Shown: positions 8,103 to 25,878, counted from the stretch's first letter. The stretch: 64,000 nucleotides of DNA from G963666705 sp963666705 (GCA_963666705.2 CAXXKO010000024.1:1-64000); one strand, 5' to 3'. The notes: generated by a model not told the origin, from the letters alone. Numbers and translations are program-made.

Positions 8103-8435
8103 ATGATCTACGAATACCGCTTGTACGAGGCGGCGCCGGGCAAGATGCCCGAGCTGCACGCACGCTTCCGGGACGAGACCCACAAGATCTTCGCCAAGCA
8201 CGGCATGAAGGTGGTGGCCTACTGGCAGCCCATGGTGGGCTCGGTGCGGGAGCTGCATTACATCCTGGCCTGGGACGACCTCGCGCACATGGAGGCGTCC
8301 TGGGGCGCCATGAAGGCGGACCCGGAATGGATCGAGATCCGGCGCCGCACTGAGGCGAACGGAACCTTGACGGCCGACATCCGCAACCAGCTCTGGAATC
8401 TGACCGACTATTCCCCGGTGCCGAACGCGTCCTGA
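8103..8435 (+). CDS. NIPSNAP-family protein
   Basis: This is a 110-residue soluble protein starting MIYEYRLYEAAPGKMPELHARF, the opening beta-strand and helix of a NIPSNAP/dimeric alpha-beta barrel fold. It later shows HYILAWDDLAHMEASW, the second conserved block. Family members form ferredoxin-like dimers of mostly unknown biochemical role. The gene lies 12 bases before the acyl-CoA synthetase and is probably co-transcribed with it, so a role in handling an acyl or aromatic acid is possible but only inferred from context. Confidence 0.85.
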   Translation: MIYEYRLYEAAPGKMPELHARFRDETHKIFAKHGMKVVAYWQPMVGSVRELHYILAWDDLAHMEASWGAMKADPEWIEIRRRTEANGTLTADIRNQLWNLTDYSPVPNAS

Positions 8436-8447
8436 GCCAGGCCCGCC

Positions 8448-10100
8448 ATGACGGAGCGCCCGCCCACCATGGCCGAGGTCTCGGCCTGGCCCTCCGAGCG
8501 CCTCATGCGCCGGGTCGAGGCCGAGCCCCTGCCGGCCAACATCGCGGCGCTCCTCGCCACGGCCGCCGCCCGATGGCCCGACAGGCCGGTGCTGGAATTC
8601 TTCGACGATGGCGAGACCATCACCTATGCCGAGCTCGACCGGCGGGTCGCGCGCGCGGCCAATGCCCTCGCCGCCCTCGGCGTCGGCCATGGCGACCATG
8701 TGGGACTCATGGTCCATACCTCGTCCACCTACCCCGTGACCTGGCTCGCCCTGGCCAGCATCGGGGCCGTGACCGTGCCCATCAACTACAACTATATGCC
8801 GCGCGAGCTGCACTACATGCTCTCGGATTCCCACGCGCGCTTCCTGGTCATCCACGACGACCTGCTGGCGATCTATGAAGGCATGGAGGCGGCCGTCGTG
8901 CCCAGGGACCGGGTGGTCGTGATCGGCGAGGGGGGCGAGGGCTATCCGGTGCGCTGGGAGGTGTTGATCGGCGCGGCGGCGGAATCCTTCACGCCGGCCC
9001 AGGCGCCCACGCTCGACGACCTCATGAACATCCAATACACCTCGGGCACCACGGGCCTGCCCAAGGGCGCCATGCAGACCCAGCGCTTCTGGCTCACCTA
9101 TGGGGTGGTGGGCGCGGCCCAGTTCCAGAACCAATTGAAACGCGTCCTCATCGCCCAGCCCTTCTATTACGTGGACGCCCAGTGGCTCCTGCTCTTGACC
9201 ATGCGCCAGGGTGCGACCGCCTACGTCGCGCGCAAGCAGAGCGCCACGCGCTTCTTCGGCTGGCTCAAGCAATACCGCATCAACTACTGCAACTTCCCCG
9301 AGGTCGTCTCCAAGCGGATGGCGCGCGACGACGACGCCGACAACGACCTCATCGTCATGTCCTGCTACAGCCACCGCAGGGAGAACTACGCCTGGTACGA
9401 GGAGCGCTACGGCTGCCTCGCGCGCCAGGGGTTCTCCATGACCGAGCTCGGCTGCGCCATCTACGTGCCCATGGAGGCCTGGCGGATGACCGGCACCGGG
9501 ACCGTCGGCGTGCCGGCCGCCTTCCGCGAGGCGAAAGTGTGCGATCCCGAGGGGCGGGAGGTGGCGCGGGGCGCGCTCGGCGAGATCTGCGTGCGCTGCA
9601 AGAACGGCAACTCCATCCTCCGCGGCTACTACAAGAAGGACGAGGCCAACGCGCGGGCGTTCCACCCGGACGGCTGGTTCCGCACCGGCGATGTCGGCCT
9701 GCGGGACGCGGCCGGATGGTTCCATTACCTCGGCCGCATGAAGGACATGGTGAGGCGCAGCGGCGAGAATGTCTCGGCCGTCGAGGTCGAGGGCGTCCTG
9801 CGCGCCGTGCCGGGGGTGCTCGAGGCCGCCGTCGTGCCCGTTCCCGACGAGTTGCGCGGCGAAGAGGTCAAGGCTTACCTGCTGCTCGATCCCGAGAAGA
9901 CCCACGCCGAGGTCCCGCCCGAGGCGGTGCTGACCCATTGCGAGCGGAACCTGGCCCGCTTCAAGATCCCGCGCTACCTCGAATACTGCGGCGAGTTCCC
10001 GCGCACCCCCAGCCTCAAGATCAAGAAGTCGGCGTTGCTCGCGGCCAGGGCGGACCTGCGCGAGGGCAGCTACGACCGGGTGGATGGCGTCTGGCGGTAG
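8448..10100 (+). CDS. AMP-forming acyl-CoA synthetase (CaiC-like)
   Basis: This 550-residue enzyme should activate a carboxylic acid with ATP and CoA via an acyl-adenylate. The adenylation signature YTSGTTGLPKGAM is near residue 197. The motifs GWFRTGDVG and MKDMVRRSGENVSAVEVEG follow near 410-450, and the C-terminal lysine is in PRTPSLKIKKSAL. The overall order resembles crotonobetaine/carnitine-CoA and medium-chain acyl-CoA ligases, but the substrate cannot be fixed from sequence. It follows the NIPSNAP gene closely and converges with rlmB, leaving only nine bases between the two ends. Confidence 0.9.
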   Translation: MTERPPTMAEVSAWPSERLMRRVEAEPLPANIAALLATAAARWPDRPVLEFFDDGETITYAELDRRVARAANALAALGVGHGDHVGLMVHTSSTYPVTWLALASIGAVTVPINYNYMPRELHYMLSDSHARFLVIHDDLLAIYEGMEAAVVPRDRVVVIGEGGEGYPVRWEVLIGAAAESFTPAQAPTLDDLMNIQYTSGTTGLPKGAMQTQRFWLTYGVVGAAQFQNQLKRVLIAQPFYYVDAQWLLLLTMRQGATAYVARKQSATRFFGWLKQYRINYCNFPEVVSKRMARDDDADNDLIVMSCYSHRRENYAWYEERYGCLARQGFSMTELGCAIYVPMEAWRMTGTGTVGVPAAFREAKVCDPEGREVARGALGEICVRCKNGNSILRGYYKKDEANARAFHPDGWFRTGDVGLRDAAGWFHYLGRMKDMVRRSGENVSAVEVEGVLRAVPGVLEAAVVPVPDELRGEEVKAYLLLDPEKTHAEVPPEAVLTHCERNLARFKIPRYLEYCGEFPRTPSLKIKKSALLAARADLREGSYDRVDGVWR

Positions 10101-10109
10101 GGCCTTCGC

Positions 10110-10925
10110 TCAGCCCGCCCGGGTCCGCGCCAGCTCATAGAGGGCGACGGCGGCGGCGTTCGAGACGTTGAGGCTGGCGATGGCGCCCCGGGTGGGTAGG
10201 CAGTGGAGCGCGTCGCAGCGCTCGCGGGTGAGGCGGCGCAGCCCCTTGCCCTCGGCCCCCAGGACCAGCGCCGCGCGGCCCTCGGGCCAGGCCCCGGCCA
10301 GCGGCGCTTCCGCGTCCTCGGTGAGGCCCAGGCACCAGACATCCGCCGCCTTGAGGCGGTCGAGCGCCCGGGCGAGGTTGGTCACCACCACCAGCGGCAC
10401 CACCTCGAGCGCACCCGAGGCCGCCTTGGCCAGGGCGCCGGCGACGGGCGGCGCATGATCGCGGGTCATGACGACCGCAAGGGCGCCGAAGACGGCGGCC
10501 GAGCGCAGGACCGCGCCCACGTTCTGGGGGTCGGTCACCTGGTCGAGCACGACCAGGAGCGCGTCCCGCCCGGCCCCCGCCAGGGCCTCGTCGAGGTCGG
10601 CTTCGGGCAGAGGGTCCACCAGGATCGCGAGGCCCTGGTGGACGGCGCCTGGCGGCAGCATGCTGTCGAGCTCGGGGCGGGTCGTCTGTTCGGGGACCTG
10701 TTCGGGGCGCGCCGCCGCGATGCGGGCCCCATGGTCGCGCGCCGTCTCGGGCGTGGCCAGGATGCGGCGGCACCGCCGCCGTGGGTTCTCGATGGCCGCG
10801 AGCGCCGCATGGGTGCCGTAGAGCCACCCGTCCGGGGACTGGCCGGCCGGACCCGCGCCGTCACTCCGTCCGCGGCGGTGACGCCCGCCGCGGCGCGGCG
10901 TGTTCGGCTTTTGTCGCTCGACCAT
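10110..10925 (-). CDS. rlmB: 23S rRNA 2'-O-methyltransferase RlmB-like (SPOUT/TrmH)
   Basis: This 271-residue protein has a basic N-terminal tail of about 35 residues and a substrate-binding domain beginning GWLYGTHAALAAIENP. The C-terminal SPOUT domain has the three knot motifs: NVGAVLRSAAVFGA, LVLGAEGKGLRRLTRERCD and AIASLNVSNAAAVALYE. Such enzymes methylate a ribose in 23S rRNA (G2251 for RlmB). Neighbouring tRNA and ribosomal genes fit a translation role. A different TrmH-family target cannot be excluded. Confidence 0.88.
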   Translation of the reverse strand: MVERQKPNTPRRGGRHRRGRSDGAGPAGQSPDGWLYGTHAALAAIENPRRRCRRILATPETARDHGARIAAARPEQVPEQTTRPELDSMLPPGAVHQGLAILVDPLPEADLDEALAGAGRDALLVVLDQVTDPQNVGAVLRSAAVFGALAVVMTRDHAPPVAGALAKAASGALEVVPLVVVTNLARALDRLKAADVWCLGLTEDAEAPLAGAWPEGRAALVLGAEGKGLRRLTRERCDALHCLPTRGAIASLNVSNAAAVALYELARTRAG

Positions 10926-11044
10926 CTTGCGTTCCTGCTCGATCCGCTCTATTATTGCGCCCAGTGAAATCGCGAAAGCAACTCGTCCGGCGTCAGGCTT
11001 TGGAAAAAATGGTGTCCGGTCGGGTGTTTACGCCTGTTTAAACG

Positions 11045-11073
11045 TTGACAATCTCCGGCAAATCCTCATATTC
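11045..11073 (+). promoter_or_regulatory. Sigma70-type promoter for the tRNA/tuf cluster
   Basis: TTGACA at 11045-11050 is separated by 17 bases from ATATTC at 11068-11073. The first tRNA begins 38 bases downstream. Position and a perfect -35 support a strong promoter for tRNA-Tyr, tRNA-Gly and tuf, although the -10 is poor. Confidence 0.6.
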
Positions 11074-11110
11074 CCACGCTCATCGCGCTGGCTTGACTGG
11101 ACCATCCGGC

Positions 11111-11196
11111 GGAGGGGTGCCCGAGTGGTTAAAGGGGACGGGCTGTAAACCCGTTGGCGTACGCCTACGTAGGTTCGAATCCTACCCCCTCCACCA
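11111..11196 (+). tRNA. tRNA-Tyr (GTA)
   Basis: The acceptor stem GGAGGGG pairs with CCCCTCC, followed by discriminator A and an encoded CCA. The anticodon GTA is at 11145-11147. A long variable arm (GGCGTACGCC region) and T-arm GTAGGTTCGAATCCTAC mark a class II tRNA. Tyr-Gly-tuf order is conserved in many proteobacteria. Confidence 0.95.
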
Positions 11197-11245
11197 TTCG
11201 ATTTGGGGGCGGATATACGCGCGAATGGGGGTCGCGCCGCGGAGT

Positions 11246-11319
11246 GCGGGTGTAGCTCAATGGTAGAGCCCCAGCCTTCCAAGCTGGTTATGTGGGTTCG
11301 ATCCCCATCACCCGCTCCA
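11246..11319 (+). tRNA. tRNA-Gly (TCC)
   Basis: GCGGGTG pairs with CACCCGC, the discriminator is T, and CCA is encoded at 11317-11319. The loop CTTCCAA places anticodon TCC at 11278-11280. It sits 49 bases after tRNA-Tyr and upstream of tuf, probably in one transcript. Confidence 0.95.
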
Positions 11320-11399
11320 GCATGCGGGGCCCGGCGGCCGGTCGGGCGGGTGGGGCGTCATCAAGCCTCGTTTCACGAAATGGAGTAGGGCGTAGTTCG

Positions 11400-12590
<1,191 letters not shown>

Positions 12591-12652
12591 CGGCTGGTCG
12601 CAAGGCGACGAGGGGCGTCAAACACGAAAACTCGACCCCGGGTCGATCCGGT

Positions 12653-12728
12653 AGGAGTGTAGCTCAACTGGTAGAGCACCGGTCTCCAAAACCGGGGGTT
12701 GGGGGTTCGAGCCCCTCCACTCCTGCCA
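12653..12728 (+). tRNA. tRNA-Trp (CCA)
   Basis: AGGAGTG pairs with CACTCCT, the discriminator is G, and CCA is encoded at 12726-12728. The loop CTCCAAA gives anticodon CCA at 12686-12688. It lies between tuf and secE, a conserved arrangement. Confidence 0.95.
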
Positions 12729-12793
12729 CTTCCGGCGCCGGGCGATGTGCCGGGAGTGGGGCTGGCGACGGGCGAAATTGAAGCAAGGGCCGA

Positions 12794-12991
12794 ATGGCGA
12801 AGACGAATCCAGGACAGTTCGTTCGCGAGGTGCGGCAGGAGGCCTCCAAGGTCACCTGGCCCTCCCGCAAGGAGACGGGCGTCACGACGGCCATGGTCTT
12901 CGTGATGGTGTTCCTCGCCGCTGTCTTTCTGTTCATGGTGGACTGGATCCTGTCGCTGGGCATCCAGGCCATCCTCGGGATCGGAGGCTGA
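12794..12991 (+). CDS. secE: SecE, preprotein translocase subunit
   Basis: This 65-residue single-span protein starts MAKTNPGQFVREVRQEASKV, with the family motif KVTWPSRKE, then one transmembrane helix (about residues 30-58). It is the short form of SecE found in alphaproteobacteria. It clamps SecY in the inner membrane. It lies six bases before nusG, the usual pair. Confidence 0.95.
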   Translation: MAKTNPGQFVREVRQEASKVTWPSRKETGVTTAMVFVMVFLAAVFLFMVDWILSLGIQAILGIGG

Positions 12992-12997
12992 GGCGAG

Positions 12998-13528
12998 ATG
13001 GCCACGAGTTGGTACGTCATACACGTCTACTCCGGGTTCGAGGGCAAGGTCGCGGCCTCGATTCGGGAGCAGGCCGACCAGAAGGACCTGGGCGATCATT
13101 TCGAGGAGGTGCTGGTGCCCGTCGAGGAGGTCGTGGAGATGCGCCGCGGCTCCAAGGTCAAGGCGGAGCGCAAGTTCTTCCCCGGCTACGTCATGGTCAA
13201 GATGGATCTGACGGACGAGACGTGGCACCTGGTCAAGGACACGCCCAAGGTCACCGGGTTTCTCGGCGGGCGCGGCCGGCCCGCGCCCATCACCGACGCC
13301 GAGGCCGACCGTATCCTGCGCCAGATCAAGGAGGGAGTGGAGCGGCCCAAGCCGTCGATCATCTTCGAGATCGGCGAACAGGTGCGCGTGAGCGACGGCC
13401 CCTTCACCTCCTTCAACGGCATGGTCGAGGATGTCGACGAGGAGCGGGCGCGGCTCAAGGTCTCGGTGTCGATCTTCGGGCGCGCGACTCCGGTCGAGCT
13501 CGAATACACCCAGGTGGAGAAACTCTAG
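12998..13528 (+). CDS. nusG: NusG, transcription elongation/termination factor
   Basis: NusG binds RNA polymerase and couples it to ribosomes or Rho. The 176-residue protein starts SWYVIHVYSGFEGKV after the initiator region. The NGN domain occupies about residues 4-110 (with FFPGYVMVKM and TPKVTGFLGG). A C-terminal KOW domain spans about 125-170 (VRVSDGPFTSFNGMVEDVD). Length and architecture are standard. Confidence 0.96.
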   Translation: MATSWYVIHVYSGFEGKVAASIREQADQKDLGDHFEEVLVPVEEVVEMRRGSKVKAERKFFPGYVMVKMDLTDETWHLVKDTPKVTGFLGGRGRPAPITDAEADRILRQIKEGVERPKPSIIFEIGEQVRVSDGPFTSFNGMVEDVDEERARLKVSVSIFGRATPVELEYTQVEKL

Positions 13529-13540
13529 GCCCAGGGGGCC

Positions 13541-13583
13541 GATGCGGCTCCCGCCGGGAGCCCGGACGACGCCCGGATGAGGA
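13541..13583 (+). promoter_or_regulatory. Putative L1 autoregulatory leader before rplK
   Basis: In the 59-base gap after nusG, GGCTCCC (13546-13552) pairs with GGGAGCC (13556-13562) over a three-base loop. GATG precedes and GGATGAGG follows at about 13575. A short stem beside purine-rich GATG elements just upstream of rplK resembles the known L1-binding mRNA site. Assignment is by position and shape only. Confidence 0.45.
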
Positions 13584-13587
13584 ATAC

Positions 13588-14016
13588 ATGGCGAAGAAGA
13601 TAAGCGGATACATCAAGTTGCAGGTGCCGGCGGGGCAAGCCAACCCCTCGCCGCCGATCGGCCCGGCGCTGGGCCAGCGCGGCGTCAACATCATGGAGTT
13701 CTGCAAGACCTTCAACGCCGCCACCCAGAGCCTCGAGCAGGGCATGCCCATCCCGACCACGATCACCGTGTTCGCGGACAAGTCCTTCACCTTCGCCACC
13801 AGGTCGCCGCCCGCCAGCTTCTTCCTCAAGAAGGCGGCCGGCATCGAGAAGGGCTCGGGCGAGGTCGGCCGCGAGACTATCGGCAGGGTCACCATGAAGC
13901 AGATCCGCGAGATCGCGGAAGCGAAGATGGAGGACCTCAATGCCAACGACATCAATGCCGCGTGCCGCATCATCGCCGGCACGGCGCGCTCGATGGGCCT
14001 CCAAGTGGCGGAGTAG
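13588..14016 (+). CDS. rplK: Ribosomal protein L11
   Basis: This 142-residue L11 starts MAKKISGYIKLQVPAGQA at 13588. It has the proline-rich PSPPIGPALGQRGVNIMEFC loop region and a C-terminal RNA-binding domain ending GTARSMGLQV. L11 binds 23S rRNA in the GTPase-associated centre. A longer in-frame extension upstream overlaps secE and nusG and is rejected. It is five bases from rplA. Confidence 0.96.
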   Translation: MAKKISGYIKLQVPAGQANPSPPIGPALGQRGVNIMEFCKTFNAATQSLEQGMPIPTTITVFADKSFTFATRSPPASFFLKKAAGIEKGSGEVGRETIGRVTMKQIREIAEAKMEDLNANDINAACRIIAGTARSMGLQVAE

Positions 14017-14021
14017 GACGA

Positions 14022-14735
14022 ATGGCGAAAAAGGGTAAGCGGTTGCGCGGCCTTCTCGAGACGGTCGACCGCGACGCGGTCTACGAGGTCGGGGAGGCGG
14101 TCAAGCTCGTCAAGGGCAACGCCAGCGCCAAGTTCGACGAGACCGTCGAGATCTCCATGAACCTCGGCGTCGACACGCGCCATGCGGACCAGAACGTGCG
14201 CGGCATGGTCACCTTGCCCAACGGCACGGGCAAGAGCGTGCGCGTCGCCGTCTTCGCCAGGGGCGACAAGGCCGAGGAGGCCAAGGCCGCCGGGGCCGAG
14301 GTGGTCGGCGCCGAGGACCTCTCCGAGAAGATCCAGAAGGGCGAGATCGACTTCGACCGCTGTGTCGCGACGCCGGACATGATGCCGGTGGTGGGCCGGC
14401 TCGGCAAGGTGCTGGGCCCGCGCGGCCTGATGCCCAACCCCAAGCTCGGCACCGTGACCAACGACGTGACGGCGGCCGTGGCCGCGGCCAAGGGCGGGCA
14501 GGTGGAATACCGCGCCGAGAAGGGCGGCGTCGTCCATGCCGGCGTCGGCAAGGCGAGCTTCACCGAGGAAGCGCTGCTCGAGAACATCGCGGCCTTCGTC
14601 TCGGCCGTCGCGCGGGCCAAGCCCACGGGCGTCAAGGGCAACTATGTCAACAAGGTGTCCCTGGCCTCGACCATGGGCCCGGGCGTCAAGATCGACTTCG
14701 GCAGCGTCCGGCAGGACCGGGCCGGCGCCGAGTGA
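14022..14735 (+). CDS. rplA: Ribosomal protein L1
   Basis: This 237-residue L1 begins MAKKGKRLRGLLETVDRDAV. Conserved blocks include FDETVEISMNLGVDTRHADQ, GRLGKVLGPRGLMPNPKLGT and the KGNYVNKVSLASTMGPGVKI end. L1 forms the L1 stalk at the E site and usually represses its own rplKA transcript. The ATG at 14022 has AGGACGA upstream. Confidence 0.96.
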   Translation: MAKKGKRLRGLLETVDRDAVYEVGEAVKLVKGNASAKFDETVEISMNLGVDTRHADQNVRGMVTLPNGTGKSVRVAVFARGDKAEEAKAAGAEVVGAEDLSEKIQKGEIDFDRCVATPDMMPVVGRLGKVLGPRGLMPNPKLGTVTNDVTAAVAAAKGGQVEYRAEKGGVVHAGVGKASFTEEALLENIAAFVSAVARAKPTGVKGNYVNKVSLASTMGPGVKIDFGSVRQDRAGAE

Positions 14736-15048
14736 CGACGAGTTTCCGCCGGGCCCGACTTGGGGCGCGGCGGATCGAGGGTGGCGGGCCATTCGTCCGT
14801 CGCCCGCCTGTCCGAGATTGCAGGTGCCGTCGGGGCGACCCGCCGGCTTAAGGGGCAGCCGCCTGCATGAGACAGATGTCCAAGCCCTTTCGGGCCGCGC
14901 GAGCGGCACGGGCGGCTTGAACTTCTGGGACGGGCGAACGGGGCCCCGGGGAACGGCGATGTTCCAGGGGGCCCGCGCAACTGTATCCGGGCGGGCCGCC
15001 AGACGGCGGGCCGCTTGGGACGTGGAAACCGAACCGGAGTGAGCAAAA
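14736..15048 (+). promoter_or_regulatory. Putative L10 leader between rplA and rplJ
   Basis: This 313-base untranslated stretch is in the place where L10-(L12)4 autoregulatory leaders occur. It has a strong hairpin, GGCCCCGGGGAAC (14942-14954) with GTTCCAGGGGGCC (14961-14973). A second GC-rich imperfect stem built on GGGCCGCC/GGCGGGCC lies at about 14992-15016, close to the GTG start. No open frame is convincing. A 19-base segment at 14818-14836 matches the rplK coding region at 13618-13636 with one mismatch. Confidence 0.55.
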
Positions 15049-15567
15049 GTGCACCGACCCGAGAAGGGACAGCTGGTCGCAACGCTCAACCGCACATTCG
15101 ACGGGGCCGAGCTGGTGGTCGTGACCCATCAGTCGGGCATGTCGGTCGCCGAGATGTCGGAGTTGCGGCGACGTATGCGGGAGGCGGAAGCCAGCTACAA
15201 GGTTGTCAAAAACCGGCTCGCGCGGCTCGCTCTCGACGGCTCGAAATACGCGGATCTTGCGCCCCTGTTCGTCGGTCCCACCGCGATCGCGGTTTCGGAT
15301 GATCCTGTGGCGGCGGCCAAGGTGGCCGTCAAGTTCGCCAAGGAGAACGGCAAGCTGGAGATCGCGGGCGGGGCGATGGGCGAACGGCGACTCGATATCG
15401 ACGGCATCAAGGCCTTGGCCGACCTGCCGTCGCTGGACGAGTTGCGGGCCAGGCTGATCGGCATGGTGCAGACACCCGCGACGCGAATCGCGGTCGTTCT
15501 GCAGGCGCCGGCAGGCCAAATGGCCCGGGTGCTGGCCGCGTATGGAGAGACGGGCGAGGCTGCGTGA
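15049..15567 (+). CDS. rplJ: Ribosomal protein L10
   Basis: This 172-residue L10 starts at GTG 15049 (HRPEKGQLVATLNRTFDGA follows the initiator). It has the 23S rRNA-binding fold with RMREAEASYKVVKNRLARLA. The C-terminal helix that docks L7/L12 dimers carries the tail VLQAPAGQMARVLAAY. It is the anchor of the stalk and, with L12, the likely regulator of the preceding leader. Confidence 0.95.
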   Translation: MHRPEKGQLVATLNRTFDGAELVVVTHQSGMSVAEMSELRRRMREAEASYKVVKNRLARLALDGSKYADLAPLFVGPTAIAVSDDPVAAAKVAVKFAKENGKLEIAGGAMGERRLDIDGIKALADLPSLDELRARLIGMVQTPATRIAVVLQAPAGQMARVLAAYGETGEAA

Positions 15568-15614
15568 GCGATCGAACCCTATAACGACGTTCAAGCCGAG
15601 GAGTAGAGGAAGAA

Positions 15615-15986
15615 ATGGCAGACCTGGAAAAAATTGCCGGCGAGCTTTCCACCCTGACGGTCATCGAGGCCGCGGAGCTGAGCAAGCTGTTGGAGGAGAA
15701 ATGGGGCGTGAGCGCGGCCGCCCCCATGGCCGTCGCCGCGGCCCCCGCGGCGGAGGCCGCCGAGGTCGAGGAGCAGGACGCCTTCGACGTCGTCCTGGTC
15801 TCGTACGGCGAGAAGAAGATCAATGTCATCAAAGAGGTGCGCGCCATCACCGGCCTCGGCCTCAAGGAGGCCAAGGACTTGGTCGAGAGCGCGCCCAAGG
15901 CCATCAAGGAAGGTGTCGACAAGGACGAGGCCGCGGCGCTCAAGGCCCAGATCGAGGGCGCCGGCGCGACGGTCGAGGTCAAGTAG
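15615..15986 (+). CDS. rplL: Ribosomal protein L7/L12
   Basis: This 123-residue stalk protein has an N-terminal dimerisation helix pair (MADLEKIAGELSTLTVIEAA), an Ala/Pro-rich hinge near residues 36-52, and a C-terminal domain. That domain contains EKKINVIKEVRAITGLGLKE and KEGVDKDEAAALKAQIEGAG, the factor-binding face. The ribosome site AGGAGTAGAGGAAG precedes the ATG. Confidence 0.96.
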   Translation: MADLEKIAGELSTLTVIEAAELSKLLEEKWGVSAAAPMAVAAAPAAEAAEVEEQDAFDVVLVSYGEKKINVIKEVRAITGLGLKEAKDLVESAPKAIKEGVDKDEAAALKAQIEGAGATVEVK

Positions 15987-16123
15987 CGATTGGGCACCAG
16001 CGCCCGATCGCCGGCGTTCGCGGGCGCGACGTCGGCCCGCGACGGAGCGCCGCGGACGGAGGATCGGCGGGGAAGCGCCATGCGCGTCCCCAGCAACGAA
16101 GCGGCGCAAGCCGCCAGGTGTGA

Positions 16124-16150
16124 CGGGGCGCCCCGATGGGGGCGTCCCCG
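16124..16150 (+). other. GC-rich hairpin in the rplL-rpoB gap
   Basis: The 236-base gap between rplL and rpoB holds CGGGGCGCCCC at 16124-16134, which folds on GGGGCGTCCCCG ending at 16150. In enterobacteria the corresponding gap contains an attenuator and an RNase III site that lower rpoB expression relative to rplL. A similar role here is inferred from position. No T-run follows, so it is not a clear terminator. Confidence 0.45.
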
Positions 16151-16222
16151 AAGCCGTTTATGAGCGAGCGCCGGGATTAGCCCCCTCTGGCGCGCCATGC
16201 AACGAGTTCGAGAGGATCCGCA

Positions 16223-20404
<4,182 letters not shown>

Positions 20405-20482
20405 CCGCCCGGCGACCCAGGGGGCCGGCGCCGCCCCCTGGCATGTGAGAGAGATCGTGCCGGGTAACAGGAGAGCATAGCC

Positions 20483-24682
<4,200 letters not shown>

Positions 24683-24742
24683 TCCGGCACCCGACACCGA
24701 AGCCCCCCGGCCACCCTCGTGCGGCGCGTCGGGGGTAGCCTC

Positions 24743-24767
24743 AACCGCCCGGAAAAGGCCGGTTTTT
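24743..24767 (+). terminator. Rho-independent terminator after rpoC
   Basis: AACCGCCC (24743-24750) pairs imperfectly with GGCCGGTT (24757-24764) over the loop GGAAAA, ending in a run of five T. It separates the rpoBC transcript from the rpsL promoter 14 bases downstream. Confidence 0.65.
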
Positions 24768-24780
24768 CGCAAATCGGTGC

Positions 24781-24809
24781 TTGACTGGGAAGGGGGGGCT
24801 GCATAGTAT
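24781..24809 (+). promoter_or_regulatory. Sigma70 promoter of the str operon
   Basis: TTGACT at 24781-24786, a 17-base spacer and TAGTAT at 24804-24809 give a near-consensus promoter, with five of six matches in the -35 and four of six in the -10. The rpsL start is 187 bases downstream, so the transcript has a long leader (24810-24996) in which no gene is supported. Confidence 0.75.
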
Positions 24810-24996
24810 GCGCGCGCTTTAGGAGGTGGTGTATAACTGTCTCCAAACAAACAGCTCTTGCAGATTGAGAGCGATCTAAGCCGACCGCACGTCGATCGGG
24901 GATGAATTGTCCCGCCGGAAGCGAGGGGAACTTGCTTCCCAGGCGGATTTTTTATCGTCCCCGGGGCGTGCCGGCTTGTTAGAGTGTGAGCAACGA

Positions 24997-25368
24997 ATGC
25001 CGACTATCAATCAGTTGATCCGCAAACCGCGGCGGACGCCGCCAACGCGCAACAAGGTTCCCGCGCTCGATCGGTGCCCGCAGAAGCGTGGCGTGTGCAC
25101 GCGCGTCTACACCACGACGCCGAAGAAGCCGAACTCGGCTTTGCGCAAGGTCGCCCGCGTCCGCCTTACCAATGGTTTCGAGGTCACGAGCTATATCCCG
25201 GGCGAGGGCCATAACCTGCAGGAGCACTCGGTGGTGATGATCCGCGGCGGCCGCGTCAAGGACCTGCCCGGCGTGCGCTACCACATCATTCGCGGTACCC
25301 TCGATACCCAGGGCGTGGGCGACCGGCGTCAGCGGCGGTCGAAATACGGCGCCAAGCGGCCGAAATAG
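24997..25368 (+). CDS. rpsL: Ribosomal protein S12
   Basis: This 123-residue S12 starts MPTINQLIRKPRRTPPTRN. It contains TTPKKPNSALRK and GGRVKDLPGVRYH. The streptomycin-relevant lysines at 43 and 88 are both present, as in sensitive wild types. It monitors codon pairing in the decoding centre. The chosen ATG has GTGAG upstream; a longer in-frame start at 24907 has no support. Confidence 0.97.
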   Translation: MPTINQLIRKPRRTPPTRNKVPALDRCPQKRGVCTRVYTTTPKKPNSALRKVARVRLTNGFEVTSYIPGEGHNLQEHSVVMIRGGRVKDLPGVRYHIIRGTLDTQGVGDRRQRRSKYGAKRPK

Positions 25369-25380
25369 GAGGGGTCCGGG

Positions 25381-25851
25381 ATGTCACGCCGCCGCCGCGC
25401 CGAGAAGCGCGATATCATTCCGGATGCCAAATACGGCGATGCCGTGGTGTCCAAGTTCATGAACGTGATGATGTACTCGGGCAGAAAGGCGTCGGCCGAG
25501 GTGATCATGTACGGCGCGTTCGACCGCATCAAGTCGCGCACCGGCAACGAGGGGCTCAAGGCCTTTCATGAGGCTCTCGAGAATGTGCGCCCGGCCGTCG
25601 AGGTTCGCTCGCGCCGGGTTGGCGGCGCCACCTATCAGGTGCCCGTCGAGGTGCGCCCGGTCCGGGCCCAGGCGCTGGCCATCCGCTGGCTGATCAGCGC
25701 CGCGCGCGCGCGCCCGGAACATACCATGGTGGAGCGCCTCTCCGCCGAGCTCATGGAGGCGGCCGAGAACAGGGGGGCGGCCGTCAAGAAGCGCGAGGAT
25801 GCGCACCGTATGGCCGAGGCCAATCGGGCATTCTCGCATTACCGCTGGTAA
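25381..25851 (+). CDS. rpsG: Ribosomal protein S7
   Basis: This 156-residue S7 starts MSRRRRAEKRDIIPDAKYGD. It has the conserved VSKFMNVMMYSGRKASAE and RRVGGATYQVPVEVRP blocks and ends AFSHYRW. It nucleates assembly of the 30S head. An AGGAGG site sits between rpsL and its ATG, and fusA follows 27 bases later. Confidence 0.97.
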   Translation: MSRRRRAEKRDIIPDAKYGDAVVSKFMNVMMYSGRKASAEVIMYGAFDRIKSRTGNEGLKAFHEALENVRPAVEVRSRRVGGATYQVPVEVRPVRAQALAIRWLISAARARPEHTMVERLSAELMEAAENRGAAVKKREDAHRMAEANRAFSHYRW

Positions 25852-25878
25852 AGGGCGCATCTCGCGCGGAATCGAATC

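Noticed and set aside
8079..9938. 619-codon minus-strand frame opposite the acyl-CoA synthetase
   Set aside because: Mirror frame of a gene with strong adenylation motifs; no recognisable domain.
11292..11399. Upstream in-frame extension of tuf
   Set aside because: It starts inside tRNA-Gly; EF-Tu homologues begin at MGKAKFERTKPHC.
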